The notes beneath the pieces are model-generated. The model was not told the origin of the DNA. It did not search any database and saw nothing but the letters and a program-made list of their open reading frames with translations. From positions 1-64,000 of the forward strand of contig MEGH01000039.1 of NCBI GenBank assembly GCA_001725415.1: a stretch of 64,000 bases of DNA, read 5' to 3'. Position 1 is the first letter of the stretch, and the number at the start of each line of letters is the position of its first letter. This document shows, in pieces, positions 16,537 to 25,802 of the stretch. The translations under genes were made by a program, and so were the position numbers. Source of the DNA: Pseudonocardia sp. SCN 73-27. Its GTDB lineage: Bacteria; Actinomycetota; Actinomycetes; Mycobacteriales; Pseudonocardiaceae.

Positions 16537-17321
16537 CCGCCGCGGTGCACGAGGGCGTGCGCGCCGAGCGGCGCGGCGACGCCTGGTGGGTCACCCTCGA
16601 CCGGCCCGACCGCGCCAACGCCTTCGACGAGCCGATGCGCCGCGCGATCATCGCGGCCTTCGACGAGGGCGCGGACTCCGGCGCGGCGGCCACCGTCCTC
16701 ACCGGCGCCGGCCGCTCGTTCTGCGCGGGCGGGCTGCTGGAGGACATCGCGTCGGCCGGCCACGCCGAGATCCGGGCGCTCTACTTCGGCAGCCTGGAGC
16801 TCTTCGAGACGATCCGGAACCACCCGCTGCCCGTCGTGGCCGCGGTCAACGGACCCGCCGTCGGCGGTGGCGTCGAGCTGGTCGGGGCCTGCGACCTCGC
16901 CGTCGCCGCCGACCACGCCTGGTTCTCGATGAACAGCGTCCGGGTCGGCAGCGCGCCCGTCCTCGGCGGCGCCGGCGTCCTCGCGCTCGCCATGGGCGAG
17001 AAGCACGCTCGCGAGGCGATGCTGCTGGGCGGACGGCACTCGGCCGCCGACGCGATGGCCCGCGGCTGGGTCAACCGCGTCGTCCCCCGCGCCGACCTGG
17101 AGACCGAGGTCGACACGATCGTCGCCGAGCTGGCCAAGGCGAGCCCCCGCTCGCTGGAGATCGCCAAGATGTCGGCCAACGTGTGGTGGAACCTCAGCCG
17201 ACACAGCATGGTCGCCGGGCTGGAAGCCCTCGTACGGTCCTTCTCGTCGGGCGACCTCCACGAGGGTGCGCAGGCGCTGCTGGAACGGCGCGAGCCACAG
17301 TTCCGCAAGGCGGCGCCATGA
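16533..17321 (+). CDS. Enoyl-CoA hydratase/isomerase family protein
   Basis: A 262-residue crotonase-fold protein. The oxyanion-hole segments are SFCAGGLLEDI and NGPAVGGGVELVGACDLAVAAD, where a Glu matches one of the hydratase catalytic glutamates. The second conserved Glu position is less clear, so an isomerase, lyase or hydrolase of the crotonase family cannot be excluded. GTG start at 16533 in a GTGA overlap with the ligase gene. In the operon it would add water to the double bond made by the acyl-CoA dehydrogenases. Confidence 0.88.
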   Translation: MTAAVHEGVRAERRGDAWWVTLDRPDRANAFDEPMRRAIIAAFDEGADSGAAATVLTGAGRSFCAGGLLEDIASAGHAEIRALYFGSLELFETIRNHPLPVVAAVNGPAVGGGVELVGACDLAVAADHAWFSMNSVRVGSAPVLGGAGVLALAMGEKHAREAMLLGGRHSAADAMARGWVNRVVPRADLETEVDTIVAELAKASPRSLEIAKMSANVWWNLSRHSMVAGLEALVRSFSSGDLHEGAQALLERREPQFRKAAP

Positions 17322-17349
17322 GCCCCCGCTTGCACGTCCGGGAGGCCCG

Positions 17350-18096
17350 ATGGACCTCGGGCTGAAGGACCGCGTCGCGATCGTCACCGGCGCCGGCCGG
17401 GGACTCGGGCACGCCATCGCGACGGCGCTCGCCGAGGAGGGCGTCACCGTCGTCGGCACCGCCCGCACCCGCAACGGCCTCGACGCGGTTGACGCGATCG
17501 CCGACCACACGATCGGCGTCGAGTTCGACGCGCGCGACCCCGACGGCGCGACCGCGCTGGTCGACTCGGCACTCGACCGTGCCGGGCGGGTCGACATCGT
17601 CGTCAACAACGCGGGGATCGCGCCCACCGGGACCCTGGAGACCCAGGGCCTGGCCGCACTGCGCGACGTGCTCGAGGTCAACCTCATGACCCCGGTCGCG
17701 CTCGCGCTGGCCGCACTGCCGGCGTTCCGCGCCGCCGGTGGCGGTCGGATCGTCAATATCGCGTCGACGGCGGCACTGCGCGCACAGCGCACGGTCGCCG
17801 CCTACTCGGCGTCGAAGGCCGCGTTGCTTCGGGTCACCGAAGCGCTCGCGGTCGAGCTCGCCCCCGACGGGGTCCGCGTCAACGCCCTCGCACTCGGGGC
17901 GTTCGCTACCGGGATGCAGGGCGACCTGCTGACCGACCCCGAGCAGTACGCCCGCCGAACCCGACGGATCACCGTGCAGCGCATGGGCGATCCGGCGGAG
18001 GTGGGCTCGTTCGTCGCCTATCTCGTCTCACCCCACGGTGACTTCCTCACCGGCACCACGTACGTGCTCGACGGCGGCGAGTCCGCACGCCTCTGA
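17350..18096 (+). CDS. SDR-family oxidoreductase (3-hydroxyacyl-CoA dehydrogenase/FabG-like)
   Basis: A 248-residue classical SDR with TGAGRGLG near residue 14, VNNAGIAPTG, a catalytic Ser in IVNIASTAALR, YSASKAAL as the YxxxK motif, and a C-terminal YVLDGGESARL. All catalytic residues are there. It would oxidise the hydroxyl group produced by the hydratase, giving a 3-oxoacyl-CoA for lyase or thiolytic cleavage; no thiolase is encoded in the operon, which makes the two lyase-like proteins more interesting. ATG at 17350 follows GGAGG at 17341-17345. Confidence 0.9.
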   Translation: MDLGLKDRVAIVTGAGRGLGHAIATALAEEGVTVVGTARTRNGLDAVDAIADHTIGVEFDARDPDGATALVDSALDRAGRVDIVVNNAGIAPTGTLETQGLAALRDVLEVNLMTPVALALAALPAFRAAGGGRIVNIASTAALRAQRTVAAYSASKAALLRVTEALAVELAPDGVRVNALALGAFATGMQGDLLTDPEQYARRTRRITVQRMGDPAEVGSFVAYLVSPHGDFLTGTTYVLDGGESARL

Positions 18097-18126
18097 CACT
18101 CCCCCTCCGATGAAAAAGGGTCACCG

Positions 18127-19344
18127 ATGACTCACAGACTCCGACGCGGTCGTCGCGCACTGACGCTGCTGCCCGTCGCACTCGCGTTCACGCTCGTCGC
18201 CGCGTGCGGCGGCGGCTCCGGCGGCTCGGGGGCCGCCGCGAGCGGCGACTTCGACGAGATGATCAAGATCGGCATCAACGAGTCCGTCACCGGGCCCGCC
18301 GCGAGCAACGGCGCGCCCTTCCGCGATTCGGCACGCTTCGCGATCGACCAGGTCAACGCCGACGGCGGGGTCACGGTCGACGGGAAGCGCTACGGTTTCG
18401 AGGCTGTCGAGCGCGACAACGAGACCGACCCGCAGAAGGCGATCGGCATCGCGCAGGAGTTCTCCCGCGACGGAGTCAAGTTCGTCCTCGGCCCAGGAAT
18501 CTCGTCGGTGTTCTCGCCGGCGTTCGAGTCGATGCAGGGCACCGACAGCCTGGTGTTCTCGGCGGCCGGTGTGGCGACGTCGCTCGTCGGCAAGCCGGAG
18601 GCGCAGAACCTGTTCTCGCCGATCAACCCGCAGGCCGGGACCGCGGGCCTGATCAAGGACGCCGCCGACGCGGCCGTCGAGAAGTTCAAGCCCGCCCGCG
18701 CCGCGATCCTGCTGCCCAACGACCCGCTGGGCGAGCTGCACGGCAACGGCTTCAAGACTGCGTTCGAGTCCGCCGGGGTCCAGGTCGTCTACAACGAGCG
18801 CTTCGGCTCCGACACCGTCGACTTCGCCCCGTACGTCACCCAGCTCAAGGCGCTCAACCCCGACGTCGTCGTGATCGGCCCGCTCGACCGCTGGGTCGAG
18901 CCGATCCTCACCGAGGCCACCGCGGCCGGCTTCACCACACCCGCGTTCATCGGCAGCCCCGGTGTCTCGCAGGCGCCGTTCGGCAAGTTCCCGACGATCA
19001 CGAAGGCCATGGTCACGATGGTGACCCGCGCCGTCGACAACCCGGCCGACACCTCGCTGGACGCCTTCCGCACCGCCTACAAGGCGCACTTCGACAAGGA
19101 CCCGGGTCCGAGCTCGTTCTGGTCGCTCATCTACTTCGACTCGGTCAACATGCTGGCCCGGTCGATGCAGGTCGCGGGCACCGTCGACGATCTCGACGCC
19201 ATCTCCCGCACACTGCTGAGCTCGCCGGAGGTCACGAAGTACCCGGCCCGTGCGCTCGACCTGAAGTACGACGAGAAGCACCAGGCCCACTACCCGATCC
19301 AGCACCAGTTCATCATCGACGGCCAGCGCTCCTACGTCGGCTGA
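18127..19344 (+). CDS. ABC transporter substrate-binding lipoprotein, branched-chain amino acid type
   Basis: A 405-residue extracellular binding protein of the Leu/Ile/Val (Periplas_BP_6) family. A signal peptide with twin arginines near the start is followed by the lipobox LVAACGGG, placing the lipidated Cys at residue 27, and a Gly/Ser-rich linker. The mature part shows the family pattern IKIGINESVTGPAASNGAPFRDSARFAIDQVN and VKFVLGPGISSVFSPAF. It should capture the growth substrate outside the cell for the two permeases and two ATPases encoded next. Given the operon, a carboxylic or aromatic acid is as likely as an amino acid. Confidence 0.93.
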   Translation: MTHRLRRGRRALTLLPVALAFTLVAACGGGSGGSGAAASGDFDEMIKIGINESVTGPAASNGAPFRDSARFAIDQVNADGGVTVDGKRYGFEAVERDNETDPQKAIGIAQEFSRDGVKFVLGPGISSVFSPAFESMQGTDSLVFSAAGVATSLVGKPEAQNLFSPINPQAGTAGLIKDAADAAVEKFKPARAAILLPNDPLGELHGNGFKTAFESAGVQVVYNERFGSDTVDFAPYVTQLKALNPDVVVIGPLDRWVEPILTEATAAGFTTPAFIGSPGVSQAPFGKFPTITKAMVTMVTRAVDNPADTSLDAFRTAYKAHFDKDPGPSSFWSLIYFDSVNMLARSMQVAGTVDDLDAISRTLLSSPEVTKYPARALDLKYDEKHQAHYPIQHQFIIDGQRSYVG

Positions 19345-19371
19345 CGACTACAACCGACGAGGTGTTGCGAG

Positions 19372-20244
19372 ATGAGTAGCGAGCTCTTCCTCCAGGCCCT
19401 GGTCAACGGGCTGATGCTGGCGGCGCTGTACGCGCTGGTGGCGCTCGGCCTGACCTTGATCTTCGGCCTGCTGGACGTCGTGAACTTCGCTCACGGCCAG
19501 CTCATCCTGCTGGGCGCCTACGTGCTGTCCAGCATCGTCGACATCGGCGCGAACTTCTGGGTCGCGTTGCCGCTCGTCGTCGTGGGGCTGGTCGTCCTGG
19601 GCGTCGTCCTGGACATGGCGCTCTTCGCCCGTGTCCGCGACGAGCCGATCAACGGGCTGCTCATCTCGCTCGGCCTCGTCGCGATCCTGGAGAACGCGTT
19701 CCACGTGATCTACGGCCCCGACCTGCGCCGGGTCGCCCCACCGATCGACGCGGTGATCGACGTGGCCGGCATCCGCATCTCCGGGAACCGGCTGCTGGTC
19801 ATCGTGGTGACGGTGTTCGTCCTGGTGGCGCTGTCGTACTTCCTGCGCCGCACGCGGACGGGCAAGGCGATGCGCGCCACCGCGGAGGCCGACGAGGCCG
19901 CCGGCCTGATGGGCATCCGGGTCGAGCGGATCCGGCACATCGCCTTCGCGGCGGGTGCCGGCCTCGCCGGCCTGGCAGGCGTCCTGATGGCGACCGTCTA
20001 CCCGATCGAGCCGTCGCTGGGCGAGGGGCCGCTGATCATGGGCTTCGCCGCGCTGATCCTCGGCGGCTCCCGCAGCCCGCTCGGGGCGGTGCTCGGTGCC
20101 GTCGTGATCGGCATGGTGCAGAGCTTCGGCACGACGTACCTGTCGTCGTCACTCGCCGACGTCCTGGTGTTCGCGTTCCTGATCCTCATCCTGTTCTGGC
20201 GTCCTCAGGGCCTGCTTCGCGCCCGTCTGGAGACTGCCCTGTGA
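19372..20244 (+). CDS. ABC transporter permease, LivH type
   Basis: A 290-residue integral membrane protein with about eight hydrophobic segments and LivH-type motifs: LFLQALVNGLMLAALYALVALG at the N-terminus (in part), VVNFAHGQLILLGAY, and the cytoplasmic EAA-like loop around ATAEADEAAGLMGIRVERI. It pairs with the LivM-type permease encoded next, whose GTG start overlaps its stop by four bases. It forms the channel of the branched-chain-type importer fed by the preceding lipoprotein. Confidence 0.92.
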   Translation: MSSELFLQALVNGLMLAALYALVALGLTLIFGLLDVVNFAHGQLILLGAYVLSSIVDIGANFWVALPLVVVGLVVLGVVLDMALFARVRDEPINGLLISLGLVAILENAFHVIYGPDLRRVAPPIDAVIDVAGIRISGNRLLVIVVTVFVLVALSYFLRRTRTGKAMRATAEADEAAGLMGIRVERIRHIAFAAGAGLAGLAGVLMATVYPIEPSLGEGPLIMGFAALILGGSRSPLGAVLGAVVIGMVQSFGTTYLSSSLADVLVFAFLILILFWRPQGLLRARLETAL

Positions 20245-21296
20245 AAAGCGGCTCGGTGAAAGCCTTCTTCAAGGACCGCACGCGGATCGGGTGGGTCGCT
20301 GTCGTCGTCCTCGCGGTGTTCTTCGCGACGATCGGCGACCCCACCTACATCCACCTCGGCAGCCTCGTCGCCATCTGGGCGCTGTGGGGCAGCAGCTTCA
20401 ACCTGATCTGGGGCTACGCGGGCCAGTTCTCGCTGGCCCAGGTCGGGTTCGGGGCTGTCGCCGGCTACTCGGTGGCGATCCTGACCGCGCGCTGGGGCTG
20501 GTCGTTCTGGGCCGCGGTGCCGCTCGCCATCGCGCTGACCGTGCTGTTCAGCGTCGTCGTCGGCTACTTCAGCCTGCGGCTGTCCGGGTTCTACTTCGCG
20601 ATCATGACTCTCGCGTTCGCGCTGCTGGTCGTCCGCGTCATCTCGAGCAGCGAGCTCGCCGGGCGGTCGACGGGCATCAAGTCGAACTTCGACATCGGCA
20701 CGATCTCGCTCGGGCCGCTGGAGTGGAACCTGACGTCGCGGACCGGCGGCTTCGTGCTGCTCGCGTTCGTGCTGCTGGCGGCCGTGCTGGCCTTCATCGG
20801 CCGGATCGAGCGCAGCGGCACGGGCTGGGCGCTCAACGGGCTGCGCGAGGACGAGACGCTCTCCCGTTCGCTCGGCATCGAGCCGCTCCGGTTCCGGCTG
20901 GTCGGGTTCATGGTCAGCGCGGTCATCGCCGCGATCGGCGGCATCCTCTACGCCACGTACCTGCGCTACATCTCGCCCGGCTTCTTCGGCCTGCCCGCGG
21001 TCATCGCGATGATCGCGCTGGTCGTGCTGGGTGGCAGGGGTTTCCGGTTCGGGCCGGTCCTCGGGGCGGTCGTCTACATCGGCATCACCCAGTGGCTCGA
21101 GGTGGGCGGCGAGTGGGGCGACGGCGTGTTCGGCGCGCTGCTCATCCTGCTGGTGCTGTTCGCACCCAAGGGCCTGCTCGGCATCGACCTGCGCCGGCTG
21201 CGACGCCGTGCCGAGCCCCCACCGCCGACGGACGACGACGAACCCGTTGCGGCGCGACCGGTACCGCGCCGTGAGAGCCAGGGGGTGAAGGCATGA
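20241..21296 (+). CDS. ABC transporter permease, LivM type
   Basis: A 351-residue permease with nine to ten hydrophobic segments and LivM motifs: FNLIWGYAGQFSLAQVGFGAV, the loop GWALNGLREDETLSRSLGIE that contacts the ATPase, and a C-terminal LLVLFAPKGLLGIDLRR. The last 40 residues are a charged, proline-rich cytoplasmic tail, longer than usual. It overlaps livH-type and livG-type genes on both sides by four bases, so the subunits are made in step. Confidence 0.92.
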   Translation: MKSGSVKAFFKDRTRIGWVAVVVLAVFFATIGDPTYIHLGSLVAIWALWGSSFNLIWGYAGQFSLAQVGFGAVAGYSVAILTARWGWSFWAAVPLAIALTVLFSVVVGYFSLRLSGFYFAIMTLAFALLVVRVISSSELAGRSTGIKSNFDIGTISLGPLEWNLTSRTGGFVLLAFVLLAAVLAFIGRIERSGTGWALNGLREDETLSRSLGIEPLRFRLVGFMVSAVIAAIGGILYATYLRYISPGFFGLPAVIAMIALVVLGGRGFRFGPVLGAVVYIGITQWLEVGGEWGDGVFGALLILLVLFAPKGLLGIDLRRLRRRAEPPPPTDDDEPVAARPVPRRESQGVKA

Positions 21297-22084
21297 CCGC
21301 GGAGGTGGCGCCGGGCGAGGTCCTGCTGGAGTGCACGGACCTGGTGAGACGGTTCGGTGGGGTCGCGGCCGTCGACGGCGTCGGCTTCGGGCTGCGCGCC
21401 GGTGAGGTGTCGGCCCTCATCGGCCCGAACGGCGCCGGGAAGACGACGGTGTTCAACCTGCTCAGCGGCTTCCTGGCGGTCACGTCGGGGTCGATCACCT
21501 GGCGGGGGCGCGACATCACGTCGGCGAAGGCGACCGCGCGGGCGGGGTCCGGGCTCGTCCGCACGTTCCAACAACCGCGGGTGTTCGCGGCGCTGACCGT
21601 CCACCAGAACCTGGTGACCGCGACGCACGCCGTCGTCCCGTCGCGGGTCTCGGCGGACCTGCTCGGGCTGCCGGGCGCGCGCCGCCGCGCCCGCCAGCGC
21701 CAGGGATTCGCCGACGAGCTGCTCGACCGTTTCGACCTGGCCGTCCATGCCGAGGTGAAGGCGGGCGACCTGCCCTACGGCCTGCGCAAACGTCTCGGTC
21801 TCGTGCTGGGGGTCGCCGCGTCGCCGAGGGTGCTGCTGATGGACGAGCCGGCGGCCGGTCTCAACGACGCCGAGGTCGAGCTGCTCAAGCAGGACCTCGC
21901 GACGATCCGCGGGTCCGGGGTGACGATCTGCATCGTCGAGCACCACATGGGTCTGATCATGAGCGTGTCCGACCGCGTCATGGTCATGGAGTCCGGCCGG
22001 ATGATCGCCGACGGCACCCCGGCCGAGATCGCGAACGACGAGCGCGTCGTCGCCGCATACCTGGGACAGGGGGCCACGGCGTGA
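21293..22084 (+). CDS. ABC transporter ATP-binding protein, LivG type
   Basis: A 263-residue nucleotide-binding subunit with Walker A GPNGAGKTT, the LivG-type signature LPYGLRKRLGLVLGVA in place of LSGGQ, Walker B VLLMDEPAAGLND and the switch His in IVEHHMGLI. The C-terminal MVMESGRMIADGTPAEIAND is typical for the family. It drives the branched-chain-type importer together with the LivF-type ATPase encoded directly after it. Confidence 0.93.
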   Translation: MTAEVAPGEVLLECTDLVRRFGGVAAVDGVGFGLRAGEVSALIGPNGAGKTTVFNLLSGFLAVTSGSITWRGRDITSAKATARAGSGLVRTFQQPRVFAALTVHQNLVTATHAVVPSRVSADLLGLPGARRRARQRQGFADELLDRFDLAVHAEVKAGDLPYGLRKRLGLVLGVAASPRVLLMDEPAAGLNDAEVELLKQDLATIRGSGVTICIVEHHMGLIMSVSDRVMVMESGRMIADGTPAEIANDERVVAAYLGQGATA

Positions 22085-22782
22085 GCTGGCTGAGCATCGA
22101 CGACATCCATGTCCGCCGCGGCCATTCGTCCGTTCTGCGTGGGGTGAACATCGACGTCGAACAGGGCGAGGTCGTCACCCTTCTCGGTTCCAACGGAATG
22201 GGGAAATCGACGACCCTGCGCACGATCTCGGGCCTCCACCGTCCACATCGTGGGAAGATCATGTTCGACGGTACGCGGATCGACCGTCGCCCTATGCATG
22301 AGATAGTGAGGGACGGCGTCGCGCACGTTCCCGAAGGCCGTCAGGTATTCCCGGCGATGACGGTGCGCGAGAACCTGGAGATGGGCGCGTTCGTGCGGCG
22401 CTCCGCGAGCGAGGGAATCGAGGAGGCGGTTCAGCGGTTCCCGGTCCTCGAGCGGTTCCTCGACGCACCGGCCGGGTCGCTGAGCGGTGGCCAGCAACAG
22501 ATGCTCGCAGTCGCGCGGGGGCTCATGAGCAAGCCGCGGCTGCTGCTGCTCGACGAGCCGACACTGGGACTCGCCCCACTGGTCGTCGCCGAGATCGGCG
22601 CGATCATCCGGTCGCTGCGGGAGGAGGGTGTGACGGTGCTGCTGGTTGAACAGAACACCGCACTCGCACTCGACGTCTCCGACCGCGCGTACGTTCTCGT
22701 CGAGGGCCGAGTGGAACTGTCCGGGCCGTCCGAGGAACTGCTCACGAGCGGGGAAATCAGAAAGGCGTACATGGGCATCTGA
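22081..22782 (+). CDS. ABC transporter ATP-binding protein, LivF type
   Basis: A 233-residue ATPase with Walker A GSNGMGKST, signature LSGGQQQMLAVARGL, Walker B LLLLDEPTLGLAP and the switch His replaced by Gln in LLVEQNTALAL, which is usual for LivF. It completes the five-component importer. GTG start at 22081 overlaps the LivG-type stop by four bases. The base composition of its first third is slightly less GC-rich than the neighbours, but this is mild. Confidence 0.93.
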   Translation: MSWLSIDDIHVRRGHSSVLRGVNIDVEQGEVVTLLGSNGMGKSTTLRTISGLHRPHRGKIMFDGTRIDRRPMHEIVRDGVAHVPEGRQVFPAMTVRENLEMGAFVRRSASEGIEEAVQRFPVLERFLDAPAGSLSGGQQQMLAVARGLMSKPRLLLLDEPTLGLAPLVVAEIGAIIRSLREEGVTVLLVEQNTALALDVSDRAYVLVEGRVELSGPSEELLTSGEIRKAYMGI

Positions 22783-22823
22783 CGGCCGATTCCCGATTTC
22801 CGACGATTCCAGGGGACACGCAC

Positions 22824-23618
22824 GTGGTAGAGGTTCCACAGCACGCGAGCAGGGACGGCGCGGTGACGCGCGCCGCCGCGCTGCAGCGTCAGCACAAGCC
22901 GACGAAGACGGCGATGCTGCTGGCGCACTCGATCATCGAGGAGCTGGCCGAGGGCGACCACCCGGTCGGCAGCATCCTCGCGACCGAGAAGCAGCTGCTC
23001 GAGCGCTACAACGTCGGCCGGGGTGTGCTTCGGGAGGCGTTGCGGTTCCTCGAGATCCAGGGTGTGCTCTGGACGAAGTCGGGCCCGCGGGGCGGGCTGG
23101 TCGTCGGCGCCCAGGACGGCTCGCACCTGGGCAGCATCATCACGATGCAGATGCAGGTGCTGCGGACGCCGCTGGTCTCGGTCATCGAGGTGCGGGAGAC
23201 CGTCGAGCCGCGGGCGGCCGGCTTGGCGGCCGAGCGGGCCACTGCGGAGCAGTTGGAGAACCTCGGGGCGTCGGTCGAGGAGATGCGCAACACCATCGGC
23301 GCGGTCGACCCGTTCCTGCGCAGCAGCGCCGAGTTCCACGACCTCATCGCGTGGAGCGCGGGCAACGACCTGTTCAGGCTGCTCACGACGTCGCTGCACT
23401 GGATCACCGACCGGACCGCGCTCGGCATCGACTACTCCGAGCGCCGCCAGCGGGCCGTGCTCACCGCACACGAGCAGATCTACGACGCGATCCGCAGCAA
23501 CGACGCCGAGGCGGCGGAGAAGCTGATGCACAGCCACGTCAAGGACTTCCGCCGTTACCTGGAGGGCCGCTACCCCGAGACGCTGCGGGCGCCGCTGCGC
23601 TGGGAGCAGGCACTCTGA
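22824..23618 (+). CDS. GntR-family regulator with FCD ligand-binding domain
   Basis: A 264-residue regulator. Residues about 20-95 form the GntR winged helix (HSIIEELAEGDHPVGSILATEKQLLERYNVGRGVLREALRFLE, read in part), and the rest is an all-helical FCD domain with the metal-binding pattern in EFHDLIAWSAGNDLF and HEQIYDAI..HVKDFRRYL. FCD regulators bind organic acids and usually repress their catabolic operon. Its place at the end of the operon and the inverted repeat in front of the first gene (7732-7756) make autoregulation of the whole operon likely. A 41-base gap separates it from the ATPase gene, so it may also have its own promoter. Confidence 0.9.
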   Translation: MVEVPQHASRDGAVTRAAALQRQHKPTKTAMLLAHSIIEELAEGDHPVGSILATEKQLLERYNVGRGVLREALRFLEIQGVLWTKSGPRGGLVVGAQDGSHLGSIITMQMQVLRTPLVSVIEVRETVEPRAAGLAAERATAEQLENLGASVEEMRNTIGAVDPFLRSSAEFHDLIAWSAGNDLFRLLTTSLHWITDRTALGIDYSERRQRAVLTAHEQIYDAIRSNDAEAAEKLMHSHVKDFRRYLEGRYPETLRAPLRWEQAL

Positions 23619-23628
23619 CCGCCCGGCG

Positions 23629-24501
23629 TCACCGCCGCAGCAGGAAGTCGACGACGCGCTGCTGCGCCGCGGCGGCGTCGGGGTGGGTGTAGAGCCCCAG
23701 GTGGGTGCCGGTGTCGAGGGTGAGCAGCTCGGCGCCGGGGATGGTCTTCGCGGCGTGGTAGCTGTGCTCGGGCGGCAGGTCGGCGTCGGCGGTGCCCTGC
23801 ACGACGAGGGTGGGCGCGGTGATCTTCTCCAACTCCAGCGTGGTGATCTGTGCGAAGAGGTCGATGTCGTTGCGAAAGCCCACCCGGCGGGTCTTGTCCT
23901 GTTCGGCGGTGGGGCCGAGGGCGAGGACGAAGTCACGCTTGACGGGGTCGGCGAAGACCTCGGCGACGCGCTGGTCGAGCTGCTCCTTCGTCAGGTCGCC
24001 CTCGCCCGACAGGGCGCCGCGGATGTACTGCTCGGGCTGGTGCGAGGCGAGCAGCCGCATGAGCCATCGGCCGGGCGCCGACGTGAACATGAGCCGGGTG
24101 GCGAGGTCCTGGTCGGGCAGTGTGTAGGCCTCGCTGACGGCGGCGAAGGCGACGAGCGCGTCGGTGCGGTCGGGGTGGCGGACGGCGAAGCGGTAGCCGC
24201 TCGGGCCGCCGCCGGACCAGGAGAAGATGCCGGCGCGGTCGATGCCGAGTTCGTCGAGGAGCGCGGCGACGAGGTCGGCCTGGTCGTCGGGCGTGCCGCG
24301 ACCGTCGAGCGGGGTGCCGAGATACCCGGGCCGTGACAGCAGGATCGCGGCGATCTCGTCGCGGGGCAGGAAGCCCGCCATGAGCTCGGCGGCGTCGATG
24401 CCGCCGGGGCTGCCGTGCAGGACGACGACGGGCGCTCCGGTGCCGACGACGGCGTACTCGACGGGGCCGAGGGCGGTGTGGGCGATCTTCGTGTCGGTCA
24501 C
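23629..24501 (-). CDS. Alpha/beta-fold hydrolase
   Basis: A 290-residue alpha/beta hydrolase. It has the oxyanion strand VVVLHGSPGG, the nucleophile elbow FSWSGGGPSG (the first Gly of GxSxG is Ser), an acidic residue in QGTADADLP and the catalytic His in TGTHLGLYTHPD. Esterase, lactonase or C-C hydrolase activity is possible. GTG start at 24501 with GAGAGG upstream overlaps the MFS stop by four bases, so exporter and hydrolase are co-translated. It is convergent with the GntR gene, with 10 bases between. Confidence 0.88.
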   Translation of the reverse strand: MTDTKIAHTALGPVEYAVVGTGAPVVVLHGSPGGIDAAELMAGFLPRDEIAAILLSRPGYLGTPLDGRGTPDDQADLVAALLDELGIDRAGIFSWSGGGPSGYRFAVRHPDRTDALVAFAAVSEAYTLPDQDLATRLMFTSAPGRWLMRLLASHQPEQYIRGALSGEGDLTKEQLDQRVAEVFADPVKRDFVLALGPTAEQDKTRRVGFRNDIDLFAQITTLELEKITAPTLVVQGTADADLPPEHSYHAAKTIPGAELLTLDTGTHLGLYTHPDAAAAQQRVVDFLLRR

Positions 24502-25694
24502 GACGTGGTCCTCTCGGTTTCGGTGTGCGGAAGGGTCCGGGCCGCGATCGCGGCTCCGGCGAGGGTGAGCAGGGCGGCGACGGCGAAGCCGATCGCGACG
24601 GCCTCGGCTCCGGGGCCGCCGCCGGGGGCATGCGGGAGCAGGGCGGCGAGCGCGCCGACGGCGCCGATGCCGGCCACGCCGCCGACCTGCCGGACGGTGG
24701 AGACGAGCCCGGAGGCCTGGCCGCGGCTGGTTGCGGGAGCGGCGGTGAGGGCGGCGTTGGTCATGGGGCCGAGCAGCAGCCCGATGCCGACGCCGGCGGG
24801 TGCGAGCGCGATGCAGACGACGACGATCCGGCCGTCGAGGATGCCGAGGCCGGCGACGACGAGGCCGACGGTGAGGGTGAGGGAGCCGACGGTGCCGAGC
24901 GTCCGGGAGCCGACGCGGTTCGCGTTGCGGCCCGCCCACCGGGTGGCGACGAGCAGCGGGACGACCAGGGGGAGCAGCGCGACACCGGCGGTGGCGGGGG
25001 AGAGTCCGAGGGTCTCCTGCAGGGAGGCGGTGCCGTAGATCGTCGCGGCCGTCATGCCGAAGCCGAGGGCGAAGAGGATGACGGCGGCGCCGGTGAACGG
25101 CCCGATCCGGAAGAGGCTCAGGTCGAGCAGGGTGCGGCTCGGCTGCCTGGGCGTCACCGGCCGGGCGCGGGCCATCAGGATCAGCCCGACGACGCCGACG
25201 GGCACGTTGACCAGGAAGCCCCAGCGCCAGCTCAGGAACTCTGCGCACAGGCCGCCGACGAGCGGGCCGACCGTCGCGAAGCCCTGTCCGACACCGGTGT
25301 AGACGGCGAGGGCGCCGGCGCGGCGGTCGTCGGGGTAGACGTCGGCGAGGACGGCGAGCCCTGCCGGCACCAGGAGTGCGGCGGCGCAGCCGGCGCCGCC
25401 GCGCCACGCGATGATCTCCGCCGCGCCGGTCGACAGGCCGACCCCGGTGGAGGCGACGGTGAAGCCCGCCATGCCGATCGAGAACGTGCGGGCGGCGCCG
25501 AGGGCGTCGCACAGCCGGCCGCCGAACGGCATCAGCACGGCCAGGGTGAGCAGGTAGATCGCGACGACCCACGCCTGCGCGCCTGCGCCGAGGCCGAGCT
25601 CGGTGCGCATGCTGGGGAGCAGGACGCCCATGATCGTGGAGTCGAGGACGAGCAGGACCATCGCCGACGTCGTCGCGATCAACGTCGCACGCAT
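24498..25694 (-). CDS. MFS transporter (drug:H+ antiporter-like)
   Basis: A 398-residue transporter with about twelve hydrophobic segments. The start VLLVLDSTIMGVLLPSMRTELGLG, motif A-like PFGGRLCDALGAART and the motif C-like run around GPLVGGLCAEFLSWRWGFLVNVPVG resemble the DHA/EmrB group of exporters. The open frame extends 98 codons upstream, but that part is not hydrophobic and overlaps the palindromic regulatory region. ATG at 25694, with AGAGGAGA eight bases before it, is the better start. Likely exports a compound linked to the hydrolase encoded next. Confidence 0.88.
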   Translation of the reverse strand: MRATLIATTSAMVLLVLDSTIMGVLLPSMRTELGLGAGAQAWVVAIYLLTLAVLMPFGGRLCDALGAARTFSIGMAGFTVASTGVGLSTGAAEIIAWRGGAGCAAALLVPAGLAVLADVYPDDRRAGALAVYTGVGQGFATVGPLVGGLCAEFLSWRWGFLVNVPVGVVGLILMARARPVTPRQPSRTLLDLSLFRIGPFTGAAVILFALGFGMTAATIYGTASLQETLGLSPATAGVALLPLVVPLLVATRWAGRNANRVGSRTLGTVGSLTLTVGLVVAGLGILDGRIVVVCIALAPAGVGIGLLLGPMTNAALTAAPATSRGQASGLVSTVRQVGGVAGIGAVGALAALLPHAPGGGPGAEAVAIGFAVAALLTLAGAAIAARTLPHTETERTTS

Positions 25695-25802
25695 CGATGC
25701 GGTCTCCTCTGCGGGTCGGGCGCAGCCCTGATCCACGGCGCCACCGGGTGACTCGGCGGTGACGGCCCCGGTGTGACCGGCGGACGGCCGAGGGATCGAG
25801 TA

